Source: Streptomyces profundus
GTDB lineage: Bacteria; Actinomycetota; Actinomycetes; Streptomycetales; Streptomycetaceae
DNA length: 64,000 nt
Direction of reading: 5' to 3'
NCBI RefSeq assembly: GCF_020740535.1
Contig: NZ_CP082362.1
Span: 6,693,501 to 6,757,500, forward strand
Every line of letters begins with the position of its first letter. The first letter of the stretch is position 1. Shown here in pieces: positions 8,029-16,331 of this stretch. The notes under the pieces were generated by a model. It was not told the DNA's origin. It made no database searches and was given only the letters and a program-made list of their open reading frames with translations. A program made the translations under genes and the position numbers.

Positions 8029-8823
8029 TTACGGCTTCCGGGCGACCGCGCCGTACTGGTGGACCTCCTCGGGCAGCCCGAGGGCGAGGGTGTCGGGCCG
8101 CCAGCGGGAGCAGGACGAGAGCCCGGGCTCCACCAGCTCCAACCCGTCGTAGAACGGCAGGAGTTCCTCCGGGCTGCGCAGGATGTAGGGCACCGGGGCC
8201 TGGGCGTTGTAGCCCTCGATGGCGGCCACGTAGTCCTCGCTGGTGCTGGTGCTGTCGTAGTGCACCAGATAGCTGCCGGCGGGCAGCCCGGCGACCAGTC
8301 GCCTGGCCAGGTCCCGGGCCTCGTCGAGATCCTCGATATGCCCGAGGATGCCCATCAGCATCAGGGCGACGGGACGGTCGAGGTCCAGGTGCTCGGCCGC
8401 CCGCTCCAGGATGGTCTCCGGCTCCCGGATGTCGGCCTGGAGGTACTGGGTCGCGCCCTCGGGGGCGCTGGTCAGCAGCGCCCGGGCGTGGGCGATCACC
8501 AGCGGGTCCTTGTCCACATAGAGGGTCCTGGAGTCGGGCGCGACGCGCTGCGCGATCTCGTGGGTGTTGTCCACGCTGGGCAGCCCGGTGCCGATGTCGA
8601 GGAACTGGCGTATGCCGGCCTCGCCCGCCAGGTGCCGGACCGCGCGGGCGAGGAAGTACCGCGCGGCCCGCGCGCCGACCGTGATCCCCGGGAAGCGGGC
8701 GCGGAACGCGTCGCCGGCCACGCGGTCCACCGCGTAGTTGTCCCGCCCGCCGAGCCAGTAGTTCCAGATCCGAGCGGAGTGCGGCACCGTGGTGTCGATG
8801 GCGTCGCCGGTGTTCTTGTCCAT
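8029..8823 (-). CDS. SAM-dependent methyltransferase, DUF574/Methyltransf_19 family
   Basis: A 264-residue protein of the actinobacteria-specific S-adenosyl-methyltransferase family often found many times per Streptomyces genome. Visible landmarks are the N-terminal SARIWNYWLGGRDNYAVDR, the SAM-binding FLDIGTGLPSVDNTHE (about residues 80-95), YVDKDPLVIAHARALL, and ALMLMGILGHI. The substrate is unknown for the family. ATG 8823 starts the recognisable domain; the open frame extends further upstream without family similarity. It is convergent with the ABC-F gene (24-bp gap, no strong terminator seen). Confidence 0.88.
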   Translation of the reverse strand: MDKNTGDAIDTTVPHSARIWNYWLGGRDNYAVDRVAGDAFRARFPGITVGARAARYFLARAVRHLAGEAGIRQFLDIGTGLPSVDNTHEIAQRVAPDSRTLYVDKDPLVIAHARALLTSAPEGATQYLQADIREPETILERAAEHLDLDRPVALMLMGILGHIEDLDEARDLARRLVAGLPAGSYLVHYDSTSTSEDYVAAIEGYNAQAPVPYILRSPEELLPFYDGLELVEPGLSSCSRWRPDTLALGLPEEVHQYGAVARKP

Positions 8824-9052
8824 GTGCTGCTCTCTCTGAGGCGATGTTCCCGGTGCCCGCCCTCGGATGAGCGCCGCACGCGTCAAGTAGCGATTATGCG
8901 CACAGATTTCGAGCATCCGCGCCACCTCATGGCCGGTAGCCGTACCTTCCGGGACCTCGATGCCGGGGACGGTCAGGCACCGTCCTCGGCACGTCCGGGT
9001 GCGGACGCCGGACGGCCGCCGGACGGCGTGTGTCGGGGTGGTGGCAGGTGCC

Positions 9053-9088
9053 GGAACTCCTGGGCCGCTCAGCGAGTTCCAGTAACGT
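9053..9088 (+). promoter_or_regulatory. Hairpin/possible ECF-type promoter upstream of spo0M
   Basis: GGAACTC (9053-9059) and GAGTTCC (9074-9080) form an inverted repeat. Read instead as a promoter, GGAAC followed after 18 bases by GTT resembles a SigR-like ECF promoter. A TAACGT (9083-9088) that could serve as an ordinary -10 follows. The dyad may be an operator. Position about 75-100 bp before the Spo0M start supports a control role, but the type is undecided. Confidence 0.3.
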
Positions 9089-9156
9089 CCTGTGAGTGGC
9101 CGTGTTCGGTCCGAAGAACCGTCAGGAATCGTCAAGAGAGGAAGTGAGCACCCGCG

Positions 9157-10242
9157 ATGGTGTTCAAACGTCTGCTGGGAGCCCTGGGCATGGGGGGTCC
9201 CTCGGTCGACACCGTTCTGGAGCAGGGCGCCGCCGTTCCCGGTGGTCCGCTGCGGGGACAGGTGCACTTGGAGGGCGGCGAGCGCGATGTGGAGATCGAC
9301 CACATCACGCTGGAGCTCGTGGCCAGGGTCGAGGCCGAGCACGAGGAGGGTGAGGCCGAGGGGTTCGTGATCTTCGAGCGCTTCACCGTCGGTGGCGGCT
9401 TCCGGCTCGGACAGGGAGAGCGGCAGAGCGTCCCCTTCGCGGTGGGACTGCCGTGGGAGACGCCCGTCACGGAGCTGTACGGGCAGCCTTTGGGCATCGT
9501 CCTGGGGGTGCGCACGGAGTTGGGCGTCTCCGGGGCGAAGGACAAGGGGGACTTGGACGCCCTGGCGGTGCGGCCGTTGCCGGTGCAGGAGGCCGTCCTG
9601 GAGTCCCTGGGGCAGTTGGGCTATGGCTTCACCTCAGCGGACCTGGAGCTGGGCCATATCCACGGCAGTGGCCAACAGCTGCCGTTCTACCAGGAGATCG
9701 AGCTGACGCCCCCGCCGGCCTACGCGGGCGCCGTCAGTGAGATCGAGTTGACCTTCCTGACCTCACCCGGCGGGGTCGAGATCATCTGGGAGGCGGATCG
9801 GCGCGGTGGCTTCTTCACCGAGGGATACGACGTGGTCAACCGCCATGTCGTCGGGCACGACAGCGTCGGGCACACCGACTGGAACGCGCAGGTGGACGCC
9901 TGGGTGCGGCAGTTGGTCGACTTCCATGCCAGTCGGATGGCGCACCTGCCCCAGCAGGGCGGCCACCCGGGCTATCCCCAGCAGGGCTACGGCGCGCCCT
10001 ACGGCGGTGGCCACGCGTACAAGGACGACGGGTACGGCCAGCAGCACGGCCACTACGGCGAGCAGCACGGTCACTCCTCGGGGCCCGGCATCGGCACGGT
10101 GGTCGCCGCGGGCGCGGCCGGGCTCGCGGTCGGTGCCGTAGGCGGCTATGTCGTCTCCGAGATGCTCGACGGCGACGACGAAGGAGACGGTGCGGAAGCG
10201 GAGGCCGCCGAGGGCGACGGCGGGGAGGAGGAAGAGGGCTGA
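9157..10242 (+). CDS. spo0M: Spo0M-like arrestin-fold sporulation-control protein
   Basis: 361 residues. Residues 1-250 match the SpoOM family: MVFKRLLGALGMGGPSVDTVL, GGPLRGQVHLEGGERDVEIDHI, RFTVGGGFRLGQGERQSVPF and LPWETPVT. These beta-sandwich proteins resemble arrestins and affect sporulation control in Bacillus; the role in actinobacteria is not well defined. The C-terminus adds a Gly/His/Tyr/Gln-rich spacer with repeated GYGQQHGHYGEQHGH-type units, a glycine-zipper-like hydrophobic segment (TVVAAGAAGLAVGAVGGYVV) and an acidic tail. This C-terminal part is not needed for the fold and could associate with membrane; that is inference. A GAGGAAG site is 14 bases upstream of ATG 9157, longer than usual. 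Confidence 0.82.
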   Translation: MVFKRLLGALGMGGPSVDTVLEQGAAVPGGPLRGQVHLEGGERDVEIDHITLELVARVEAEHEEGEAEGFVIFERFTVGGGFRLGQGERQSVPFAVGLPWETPVTELYGQPLGIVLGVRTELGVSGAKDKGDLDALAVRPLPVQEAVLESLGQLGYGFTSADLELGHIHGSGQQLPFYQEIELTPPPAYAGAVSEIELTFLTSPGGVEIIWEADRRGGFFTEGYDVVNRHVVGHDSVGHTDWNAQVDAWVRQLVDFHASRMAHLPQQGGHPGYPQQGYGAPYGGGHAYKDDGYGQQHGHYGEQHGHSSGPGIGTVVAAGAAGLAVGAVGGYVVSEMLDGDDEGDGAEAEAAEGDGGEEEEG

Positions 10243-10300
10243 GGGCCGCCGGGCCGGCCGCCACGAACCTTCCACCAGCGGGGTACCCCGGGAGACGCGT

Positions 10301-10337
10301 TCTGCGTCTGTCGCGCCGACGGCCTGGCAGACGCAGA
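10301..10337 (+). terminator. Hairpin terminator after spo0M
   Basis: A perfect 10-bp stem, TCTGCGTCTG (10301-10310) with CAGACGCAGA (10328-10337), 17-base loop, about 60 bp after the spo0M stop. No U tract follows, as is usual for actinobacterial terminators. Confidence 0.5.
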
Positions 10338-10532
10338 GTGCGGGACCCGGTGACCCGGGCTGGGCTGGTCGTGCTGACGGTCGGCCCCCCAACCGGAGCG
10401 GCCGGGCGAGGTGCGGGCGCGGTTCACCCGTCCAGGTAGTCCTGCGGTCCAGGGCCCACCGCCGGCGGATGGTTCCGCGACAATCGGCGTTGGCGCACGG
10501 AGGTCGCCGCCGATCCGGTGAAAGAGGTCATG

Positions 10533-11045
10533 ATGCCCGCCCAGTCCACCCGCCAACTCCCCGGTCAGGTCGACGAGGAGTGCGGCGAGAAGATGATCGT
10601 GAGCGCCCACACCGGCGGGGTGCTCGTCCCGGATCTGCTCGTCGCCAAGCGCCAGCACCTCAAGGCCCTGCGGGAGGACCACGAGCAACTCCAGGACCGC
10701 CACCGGTTCCTGCTCTCCCCGGCAGGAGCAGGAACCGTCACCATCCGGCATGTGCGGTTCGGGCGCTTCGTGGAACCGCTGCGCAAGGCCGAGGGCAGTG
10801 CCGTGTACGACAACATCCGTTTCCAGGGCCCGGTGCTGCTGGAGGACGAGCAGCTCCGGGAGTCCCGCAACAGGTGGGAGATCCGGCGCCGGGGCGACTT
10901 CTGCCAGATCCAACTGGCCGGCACCCCCTACGTGTTGGGCCTGACGCACCCGGACCACACGGACAGCTGGGTGACGCTGCTCGACCCGTGGTGGAGCATG
11001 GACCGGCTCTGGCTTGTCCACGATCTGCCGGGTGCCCAGGAATAG
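10533..11045 (+). CDS. Hypothetical soluble protein (170 aa)
   Basis: I do not recognise this family. The protein is soluble, with no signal peptide or membrane segment, and is rich in charged residues. An N-terminal helical part (DLLVAKRQHLKALREDHEQLQDRH) precedes a beta-rich part with aromatic residues (WEIRRRGDFCQIQLAGTPYVLGLTHPDHTDSWVTLLDPWWSMDRLWLVHDL). Coding bias is normal for the window. The start is probably the second of two adjacent ATGs, 5 bases after AAAGAGG (10521-10527); a GTG at 10518 is an alternative. It stands alone, 56 bp from the convergent NmrA-like gene. Confidence 0.6.
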   Translation: MPAQSTRQLPGQVDEECGEKMIVSAHTGGVLVPDLLVAKRQHLKALREDHEQLQDRHRFLLSPAGAGTVTIRHVRFGRFVEPLRKAEGSAVYDNIRFQGPVLLEDEQLRESRNRWEIRRRGDFCQIQLAGTPYVLGLTHPDHTDSWVTLLDPWWSMDRLWLVHDLPGAQE

Positions 11046-11100
11046 GGGGGACGGTCCTCCCGCCACCTTCCCAACGCGCGACTGGCCGGCGGCGCTCGGG

Positions 11101-11904
11101 TTACGGCGTTGCCGTGAACGCGTCCCGGTGGTCGTGTGCCCACTGCGCGAACGTGCCCGCTGACCGGCCGAGTATCCGCGGCACGTGGTCGGTGGTGTAG
11201 GCCGCACCGCCGGCACGTGCCCAGCCGACACCCGTGGCCATGCCGGCCGGCAGCTGGTCGAGCGCGTCGATGTCGGTGACCCTGACCGGCCGTTCCAGCA
11301 CGTCCGCCAGGATCGCGGCCTGGTCTGCGAACGTCAGCAGCTCGGGACCGGTCAGGTCGTAACGCTGTCCGTCGTGCGCGTCGCCGGTCAGGGCGGCGAC
11401 GGCGACCGCGGCGACGTCCCTGGGGTCGACGATGGCCTGCTGGGAGTCGCCGGTCAGGTTCGGGATCGGCTCTCCGGCTTGGATCAGCGCCCGGTGCCAC
11501 AGGAAGTTCGAGGCGAAGCTCGGCGGGCGGAGCATCGTCCAGGCGAGCCCGCTGGCCTCGATCGCCTCCTCGGCGGCGAGGTGCCAGGCGCCGACGGTCG
11601 CTCCGCCGAACCGGTCCCCGCTGCCGATGGCGGACAGTTTGACGATCTTACGGACGCCCGCCGCCCGCGCGGCCGTCAGCAGGGCGATGTCGTGGTCCGC
11701 GGTCGGCACGGGGGGCACGGACACGAGGAAGACGGTGTCGACGTCGGCCACCGCGCGCGCCAGCGAGGCGGGGTCGTCGAAGTCGGCCCGCACCCCGCCG
11801 GGCCGCTCACGGCGGGACATCGCCCGCAACGGCACGCCCCGCTCGGTGAGCAGCCGGACGACGTGACTACCGATGGTGCCGGTGGCACCCGTAACAAGGA
11901 TCAT
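11101..11904 (-). CDS. NmrA-like NAD(P)-binding protein / quinone-oxidoreductase-like SDR
   Basis: A 267-residue atypical short-chain dehydrogenase. The N-terminus MILVTGATGTIGSHVVRLL carries the GxxGxxG dinucleotide motif; DVDTVFLVSVPP and VRKIVKLSAIGS follow. No canonical YxxxK catalytic pair is evident, placing it with NmrA/HSCARG/QorB-type proteins that act as redox sensors or quinone reductases. It starts 63 bases from the divergent AraC-type regulator, the common arrangement for a regulator controlling an adjacent oxidoreductase. Confidence 0.8.
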   Translation of the reverse strand: MILVTGATGTIGSHVVRLLTERGVPLRAMSRRERPGGVRADFDDPASLARAVADVDTVFLVSVPPVPTADHDIALLTAARAAGVRKIVKLSAIGSGDRFGGATVGAWHLAAEEAIEASGLAWTMLRPPSFASNFLWHRALIQAGEPIPNLTGDSQQAIVDPRDVAAVAVAALTGDAHDGQRYDLTGPELLTFADQAAILADVLERPVRVTDIDALDQLPAGMATGVGWARAGGAAYTTDHVPRILGRSAGTFAQWAHDHRDAFTATP

Positions 11905-11954
11905 GTCCCGACGATGACAGCGCTCTCGGGCCGCGTGATAGGAAGTTTCGGCAC

Positions 11955-12657
11955 TATCGTGGGCCGCGTGAGTTCTCTTGTCGTGCCGCCCGGTCTGCTG
12001 CGTTGGGTGACCGGGATCGATGTGGCGACGGCGGCCGGTTCGGCGGCGGTTGACGTGCCGGACCACGCCACCACCCTGCTCCTGCGGACGGACACGCGCG
12101 AGCTGATCGTCATGGGCCCCCGCACCCGGGCCGCCTATCACGTTCCCGTGCCGGGCCACTCGTGCGTGCGCGTCCGCCTGCGGCCGGGTCGTGCCCACGC
12201 CCTGCTGGGCCGTCCGTTACGGGATCTCGCCGACCAGGTCCTGCCGCTGCGTGAACTGCCGGGCCTGGACGTCGGCCAGTTCGCCGCCGACCCGGTCGCC
12301 GCGCTCAAGAGTGCGTGGGCCGACCGGCCGGAGCCGTCGGAGCGGCTGGAAAGGGCCGCGCGTCTGCTGGTCGGCGGCGCCTCCGTCACCGCGACCGCGG
12401 CCCGGTTGCACATCACCGCACGCCGCCTGCACGCCCTGTTCACCGACGGCACCGGCTTGCCCCCCAAGCACTTCGCGCGCATCGGCCGCGTTCGCACCGT
12501 GCTCGCGGCCGATGCCGGCCGATGGGCGGACATCGCCGCGACGGCCGGCTACTACGACCAGTCCCACATGACGGCCGAGTTCCGCCACTTCATGGGAGTG
12601 CCACCCGCCGCGTTCACCGCGGGCCGCCACCCCGCCGCGACCCCGTGCGCCGCCTGA
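11955..12657 (+). CDS. AraC-family regulator (start GTG 11968, leaderless)
   Basis: A 229-residue AraC regulator; the coding part begins at the GTG at 11968, 7 bases after a -10 hexamer TATCGT (11955-11960), so the transcript is probably leaderless. An upstream in-frame ATG at 11914 would leave only 9 bases to the divergent gene and precedes the -10, so it is less likely. The N-terminal domain resembles DUF6597/cupin-type AraC sensors; the C-terminus has two HTHs, VTATAARLHITARRLHALFTDG and WADIAATAGYYDQSHMTAEFRHF. It probably controls the divergent NmrA-like gene. Confidence 0.8.
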
Positions 12658-12828
12658 CCACCCCGGCTGGCAGAGGGCACGTCTCGCCCGTGGACCACAG
12701 CCCGTCGCGCCCCCGCGGCTTCGTCCCTTCGACCGGCCGCGTCCGTCAGTGCGGTTCGGGAGGCGGCCAACGACCCTCGGTGGTGGGCATGTTCAACGGA
12801 GCTGGCGTCGCCGCGCCGGACGGCCCGG

Positions 12829-12871
12829 CCGTGGCGTGCCGGCGTCGGACGCGGACGCCGGCACGCCACGG
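12829..12871. terminator. Bidirectional terminator between two AraC-type genes
   Basis: A perfect 18-bp stem (arms 12829-12846 and 12854-12871; 7-base loop) lies between the convergent ends at 12657 and 12879. It begins CCGTGGCGTGCC and is the strongest simple hairpin in this part of the window. Confidence 0.7.
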
Positions 12872-12878
12872 GGCCCGC

Positions 12879-13760
12879 TCAACCCGGTAGCGGGGCCTGC
12901 TTCTCCACGGGCAGCCACAAGTGGCCCGAGCCGAGGTCGGGTTCCTCCTCGTGTTCGACGGCCACCAGAGCCGGGCCGGGGGTGGTGCGGTAGGTGGGGT
13001 GGGCTGGGAACCACTCGGTGTAGACCGCGCGCCACAGGGTTTGCAGTCCACGGGGGAACTCCACCCGCTCGAAGGGGAACACCGCCCAAATGCCCGGGGG
13101 TACCTCCAGGCGCTCCATCCCCTCGGGGGTGGGGGCGGTGGTGGCAGCGGCCACGTAGTAGTCGATCTCCTCACCGGGCTCCCCGCTGTCCCCCAGGGCC
13201 ACCGTCACCGACAGCGCACCGTGGGGCTCCAGGTCGCTGAGCGCGTCGAGCCGCTCCCAGACGGCGTCGTCGACCGTCTCGGTGAAGGCGATCATGTCGG
13301 GGTTGGGGCCCTCGGCGACGTTGGGAATCCGCTCTCTCAGCCCGACCAGGGCGAAGGCGTCCTTGTCGAGGATGCGGTAGCGCATCGTGGTGCTCCCTTC
13401 GATAGTGAGGTGAAAGGCCAGGCGGGACTGGGAGACCAGCGTGGCGCCGGTGCGCCTGGCCTGGCCGGGGGTGATGCCGTGGACGGCGCGGAAGGCCCGG
13501 TTGAACGCCTCGGCCGAGGAGTATCCGTAGCCGACGGCGATATCGAGCAGCGTCCTGCGGCCCTCCAACACCTCGGCGCCGGCCAGGGTGAGCCGGCGCC
13601 GGCGCACGTACTCCGACAGCGGCATCCCCGCCAGCGCGGCGAACATCCGCCGCAGGTGGTGTTCGGAGGTCAGCGCGGTGCGCGCCATCGCCGCCACGTC
13701 CACCGGGCGGCCGGGATCCCCCTCGACATGCTCCAGGGCCCTGTTCAACCGGTCCAGCAT
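12879..13760 (-). CDS. AraC-family regulator with C-terminal GyrI-like effector domain
   Basis: A 293-residue Rob/TipAL-style regulator. The AraC HTH is at residues 1-105 (LNRALEHVEGDPGRPVDVAAMARTALTSEHHLRRMF; DIAVGYGYSSAEAFNRAFRAVHG), followed by a GyrI-like domain from about 128 (MRYRILDKDAFALVGLRERIP) to the end, with the family's EIDYYVAAAT and PGIWAVFPFE strands. GyrI-like domains bind amphipathic small molecules, so a multidrug or toxin response is plausible. No target gene is adjacent on the same strand. A GAAGGGGGAAG sequence precedes the ATG. Confidence 0.85.
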   Translation of the reverse strand: MLDRLNRALEHVEGDPGRPVDVAAMARTALTSEHHLRRMFAALAGMPLSEYVRRRRLTLAGAEVLEGRRTLLDIAVGYGYSSAEAFNRAFRAVHGITPGQARRTGATLVSQSRLAFHLTIEGSTTMRYRILDKDAFALVGLRERIPNVAEGPNPDMIAFTETVDDAVWERLDALSDLEPHGALSVTVALGDSGEPGEEIDYYVAAATTAPTPEGMERLEVPPGIWAVFPFERVEFPRGLQTLWRAVYTEWFPAHPTYRTTPGPALVAVEHEEEPDLGSGHLWLPVEKQAPLPG

Positions 13761-13935
13761 CGCTTCCCCCTTCGTTCACCAGTGACGTTAACGAGCACGA
13801 ACGGTGCGGTTCCCGACAGTTGCCGCGCGCCTTCGATCAAGCCAGGGTGCGGACGACGCGCTCGCCGCCTGTCCTGGCCATGCCCCTCGGCACTCGCGGG
13901 GATGGTCCTCACCTGTCACCTGTACGCTCGTACAC

Positions 13936-15120
13936 GTGGCGCGTTCGGGAAGGTTCACGGCGAGCCGGCCGGGCGGACCATCGGCTGGGGGTGCTCCTCC
14001 TGGTGTCACCTCTCCGGTCAGGGCCGCCACCATGCGGGATGTGTCCAGACGCGCCGGTGTCTCCGTGTCCACGGTGTCACGAGTGGTCAGCGGCACGGGA
14101 TATGTGGCGCGCGATACCCGGCTGCTGGTGGAGAGGGCGATCGAGGACCTGGGCTATGTGCCCTCCGGCCCCGCCCGGGAGTTGGTGGCGCGCCGGACGG
14201 GGATGCTGGGCCTGTGCCTGCCCGACGTGGGGCCGGCGGCCGACCTGCGGGTGGCGGTACGGACCGGATCCGGCGTGGAGGTGGTCACCGACGACGCGCA
14301 CGTACCCGGTGGCCCCTCGTGGGGCAGCCTGTACTTCGGCGAGGTGGTCCGAGGCGCCGAGTTCGCGGCCTGGCAGGCCGGGTACGCGTTGACCGTGGTG
14401 GTCGCCCGACCACCGCAGGCGGCGGCGCGGACGCGTGACCTCGCGGGGCGGGTCGACGGGCTGATCGTGGTCGCCGAGACGCTGTCGGACCGGCTCATCG
14501 AGCATGTGGCGCACCGGCTGCCCGTCGTCCTCCTCGCCGGGCCGCGACCGGCCGGCGGGTACGACCATGTCGGTGTCGAGAACGCACGAGGAGTGCAGGT
14601 CCTGGTCGAGCATCTCGTCCGGACGCACGGGATCCACGACGTTCGGTATGTGGCCGGCCGGGTGAACACCTCCGACGACGTCGACCGCTTCCGTGGCTTC
14701 CGCGCGGCCCTGCGGGCGGTGGGCCTGCCGGCGCCCCAGGAACCGGCGCTGCGCGGTGACTTCACGCGGGCGAAGGGGCGATCGCTGGCCCGGCGGCTCG
14801 TGGCGGATCGCCGGAAGGGCGGCGTGCCGCTGCCCGGGGCGCTGGTGTGTGCCAACGACGAGACCGCCCTCGGCTTCCTGGACGTGTTCAACGCCGAGGG
14901 GGTCGACGTGCCGGGGGAGGTGGTGGTCACGGGCTTCGACGGAATCGACGGCGCGCGCACCTCCTCGCCGCGCCTGACCACGGTCGAGCAGCCGATGGCG
15001 GATCTGGGGCGGCTCGCGGTGGACGTCCTGCGCGCCTGTCTGGCCGATCCGACGCTGCCACGGCAGGACCTTCGGGTGCCGGTGCGGGTGCTGCTGAGGG
15101 AGAGCTGCGGCGAGCACTGA
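13936..15120 (+). CDS. LacI-family transcriptional regulator (leaderless GTG)
   Basis: A 394-residue LacI regulator. The HTH is TMRDVSRRAGVSVSTVSRVVSG with the hinge RAIEDLGYVPSGPARELVARRTGMLG; the periplasmic-binding-like sensor follows and ends with the usual TTVEQPMADLGRLAVDVLRA. The GTG at 13936 sits 7 bases after TACGCT (13923-13928), indicating a leaderless mRNA and adding a 32-residue N-terminal tail before the HTH; GTG/ATG codons at about 14011-14032 are alternative starts. Its likely operator (15157-15170) precedes the downstream APH-MATE operon. Confidence 0.85.
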   Translation: MARSGRFTASRPGGPSAGGAPPGVTSPVRAATMRDVSRRAGVSVSTVSRVVSGTGYVARDTRLLVERAIEDLGYVPSGPARELVARRTGMLGLCLPDVGPAADLRVAVRTGSGVEVVTDDAHVPGGPSWGSLYFGEVVRGAEFAAWQAGYALTVVVARPPQAAARTRDLAGRVDGLIVVAETLSDRLIEHVAHRLPVVLLAGPRPAGGYDHVGVENARGVQVLVEHLVRTHGIHDVRYVAGRVNTSDDVDRFRGFRAALRAVGLPAPQEPALRGDFTRAKGRSLARRLVADRRKGGVPLPGALVCANDETALGFLDVFNAEGVDVPGEVVVTGFDGIDGARTSSPRLTTVEQPMADLGRLAVDVLRACLADPTLPRQDLRVPVRVLLRESCGEH

Positions 15121-15156
15121 CCGGCCCGCCGGCACACTGAGCCGGCCCGCCAGAGA

Positions 15157-15170
15157 TGGGAACGCTCTCA
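15157..15170. promoter_or_regulatory. LacI-family operator upstream of the APH-MATE operon
   Basis: TGGGAACGCTCTCA is a near-palindrome with the central CG expected of LacI/GalR operators and differs at two positions from the TGGGAGCGCTCCCA box found at 63009. It lies 37 bases after the LacI gene and just before a putative -10 TACGGT (15195-15200) of the APH gene. Confidence 0.6.
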
Positions 15171-15235
15171 TACCTCTGGAACGCCATCCCGCCATACGGT
15201 GTGACGCGTCCGGCCGCCCGTTGGGAGACGAGCCA

Positions 15236-15275
15236 GTGCCGTGTCAGTCGGGGCCAACCCCGGCTGACGCGGCAC
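15236..15275 (+). promoter_or_regulatory. 18-bp hairpin in the leader of the APH gene
   Basis: Arms 15236-15253 and 15258-15275 pair over 18 bp (two G-U) around a CCAA loop. If transcription starts near 15207 the hairpin lies in the 5' UTR of the phosphotransferase gene and could be an attenuator; it may equally terminate the lacI transcript. No leader ORF was recognised. Confidence 0.45.
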
Positions 15276-15320
15276 GAGGTCACCGCCGGGCTGATCCGTC
15301 CCGCCCCCGGAGGAACACCC

Positions 15321-16331
15321 GTGAAGGCCGTAACCGAGAGCATCACCAAGAACCGGCAGTCGCCCCGGACCCTGCGGGCCATGATCGAGCGCGCCTACGG
15401 GATCGCGCGGACACCCGAAGGCGACGACTTCGCCGAGGAGATCACGCATGGCTGGTTCAACGTGGCGTATCGGATCCGGCTCCGCGACGGGCGACAGGCG
15501 GTACTGAAGATCGCGCCACCCGCCGACGTGGCCGTACTGACCCGCGAGCACGACATGATGCGTACCGAGCTTGCCGCCATGTCGCTGGTCCGCGACCACA
15601 CGGAGGTGCCGATACCCCGGGTGGACCACGCCGATCTCTCCCGGGAACTGGTCGACGCGGACTACTTCTTCATGGCGTACGTCGACGCGGACAACTTCGG
15701 TCTCGCCACGGCGGCGGGACGGCTCTCGGACGAGGTCGTCATCGCGGCCGGCCGACAGCTGGGCGCGCTCAACCGGGAGCTCAACTCGATCGTGGGCCCG
15801 CACTTCGGGCCGCTGCGGGGCCCGGGTTCGCCGACCTGGCGGGCCGCCTTCGGCCAGATGATCGAGGACACCCTCCTGGACGGCGCGCGCGTCAACGTCG
15901 ACATCGGCTGGAGCTACGACGAGATCCGCGCCGTGCTCGCGGAGAACGCGAGCGCGCTCGACGAGGTGACCGAGCCGCGGTTTGTCGAGCTGGACCTCTG
16001 GACCAAGAACTCGATGATCAAGGACGGTCAGATCGTCGCGATCCTCGATCACGAGCGGGCCGTCTACGGAGATCCGCTGATGGAGGCCGGCTTCACCGGC
16101 ATCGACCTGCCCGTGTTCGGAGACCCCACTGACTTCATGGCGGGATACGGGATCGGGGAGCTGTCCACGCCCCAGCGCGTACGCCGGCGGCTGTACTCCC
16201 TCTACCTCGCCGTCATCATGGTCGTCGAGACCAGGTACCGCGGTCACCAGGACACGGCGACCTACGACTTCGGCCGCGAACAACTCGACCTGCTGATGGC
16301 CCAGTTCGGCCGCGACCCCGAAGCACGCTGA
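15321..16331 (+). CDS. Aminoglycoside phosphotransferase (APH)-family kinase
   Basis: A 336-residue small-molecule kinase of the APH/ChoK fold. ITHGWFNVAYRIRLRDGRQAVLKIAP gives the nucleotide-binding lobe with the lysine. The catalytic region is altered relative to the usual HGDLxxxN: VELDLWTKNSMIKDGQIVAILDHERAVYGDP keeps the asparagine and the DHE metal-binding acid but has ELDLW where HxDL is expected, as in some actinobacterial APH relatives. Substrate unknown; antibiotic inactivation is not proven. Start GTG 15321 follows GGAGGA by 6 bases. The stop overlaps the ATG of the MATE gene (TGATG), so both are one operon, probably under the LacI protein. Confidence 0.78.
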   Translation: MKAVTESITKNRQSPRTLRAMIERAYGIARTPEGDDFAEEITHGWFNVAYRIRLRDGRQAVLKIAPPADVAVLTREHDMMRTELAAMSLVRDHTEVPIPRVDHADLSRELVDADYFFMAYVDADNFGLATAAGRLSDEVVIAAGRQLGALNRELNSIVGPHFGPLRGPGSPTWRAAFGQMIEDTLLDGARVNVDIGWSYDEIRAVLAENASALDEVTEPRFVELDLWTKNSMIKDGQIVAILDHERAVYGDPLMEAGFTGIDLPVFGDPTDFMAGYGIGELSTPQRVRRRLYSLYLAVIMVVETRYRGHQDTATYDFGREQLDLLMAQFGRDPEAR

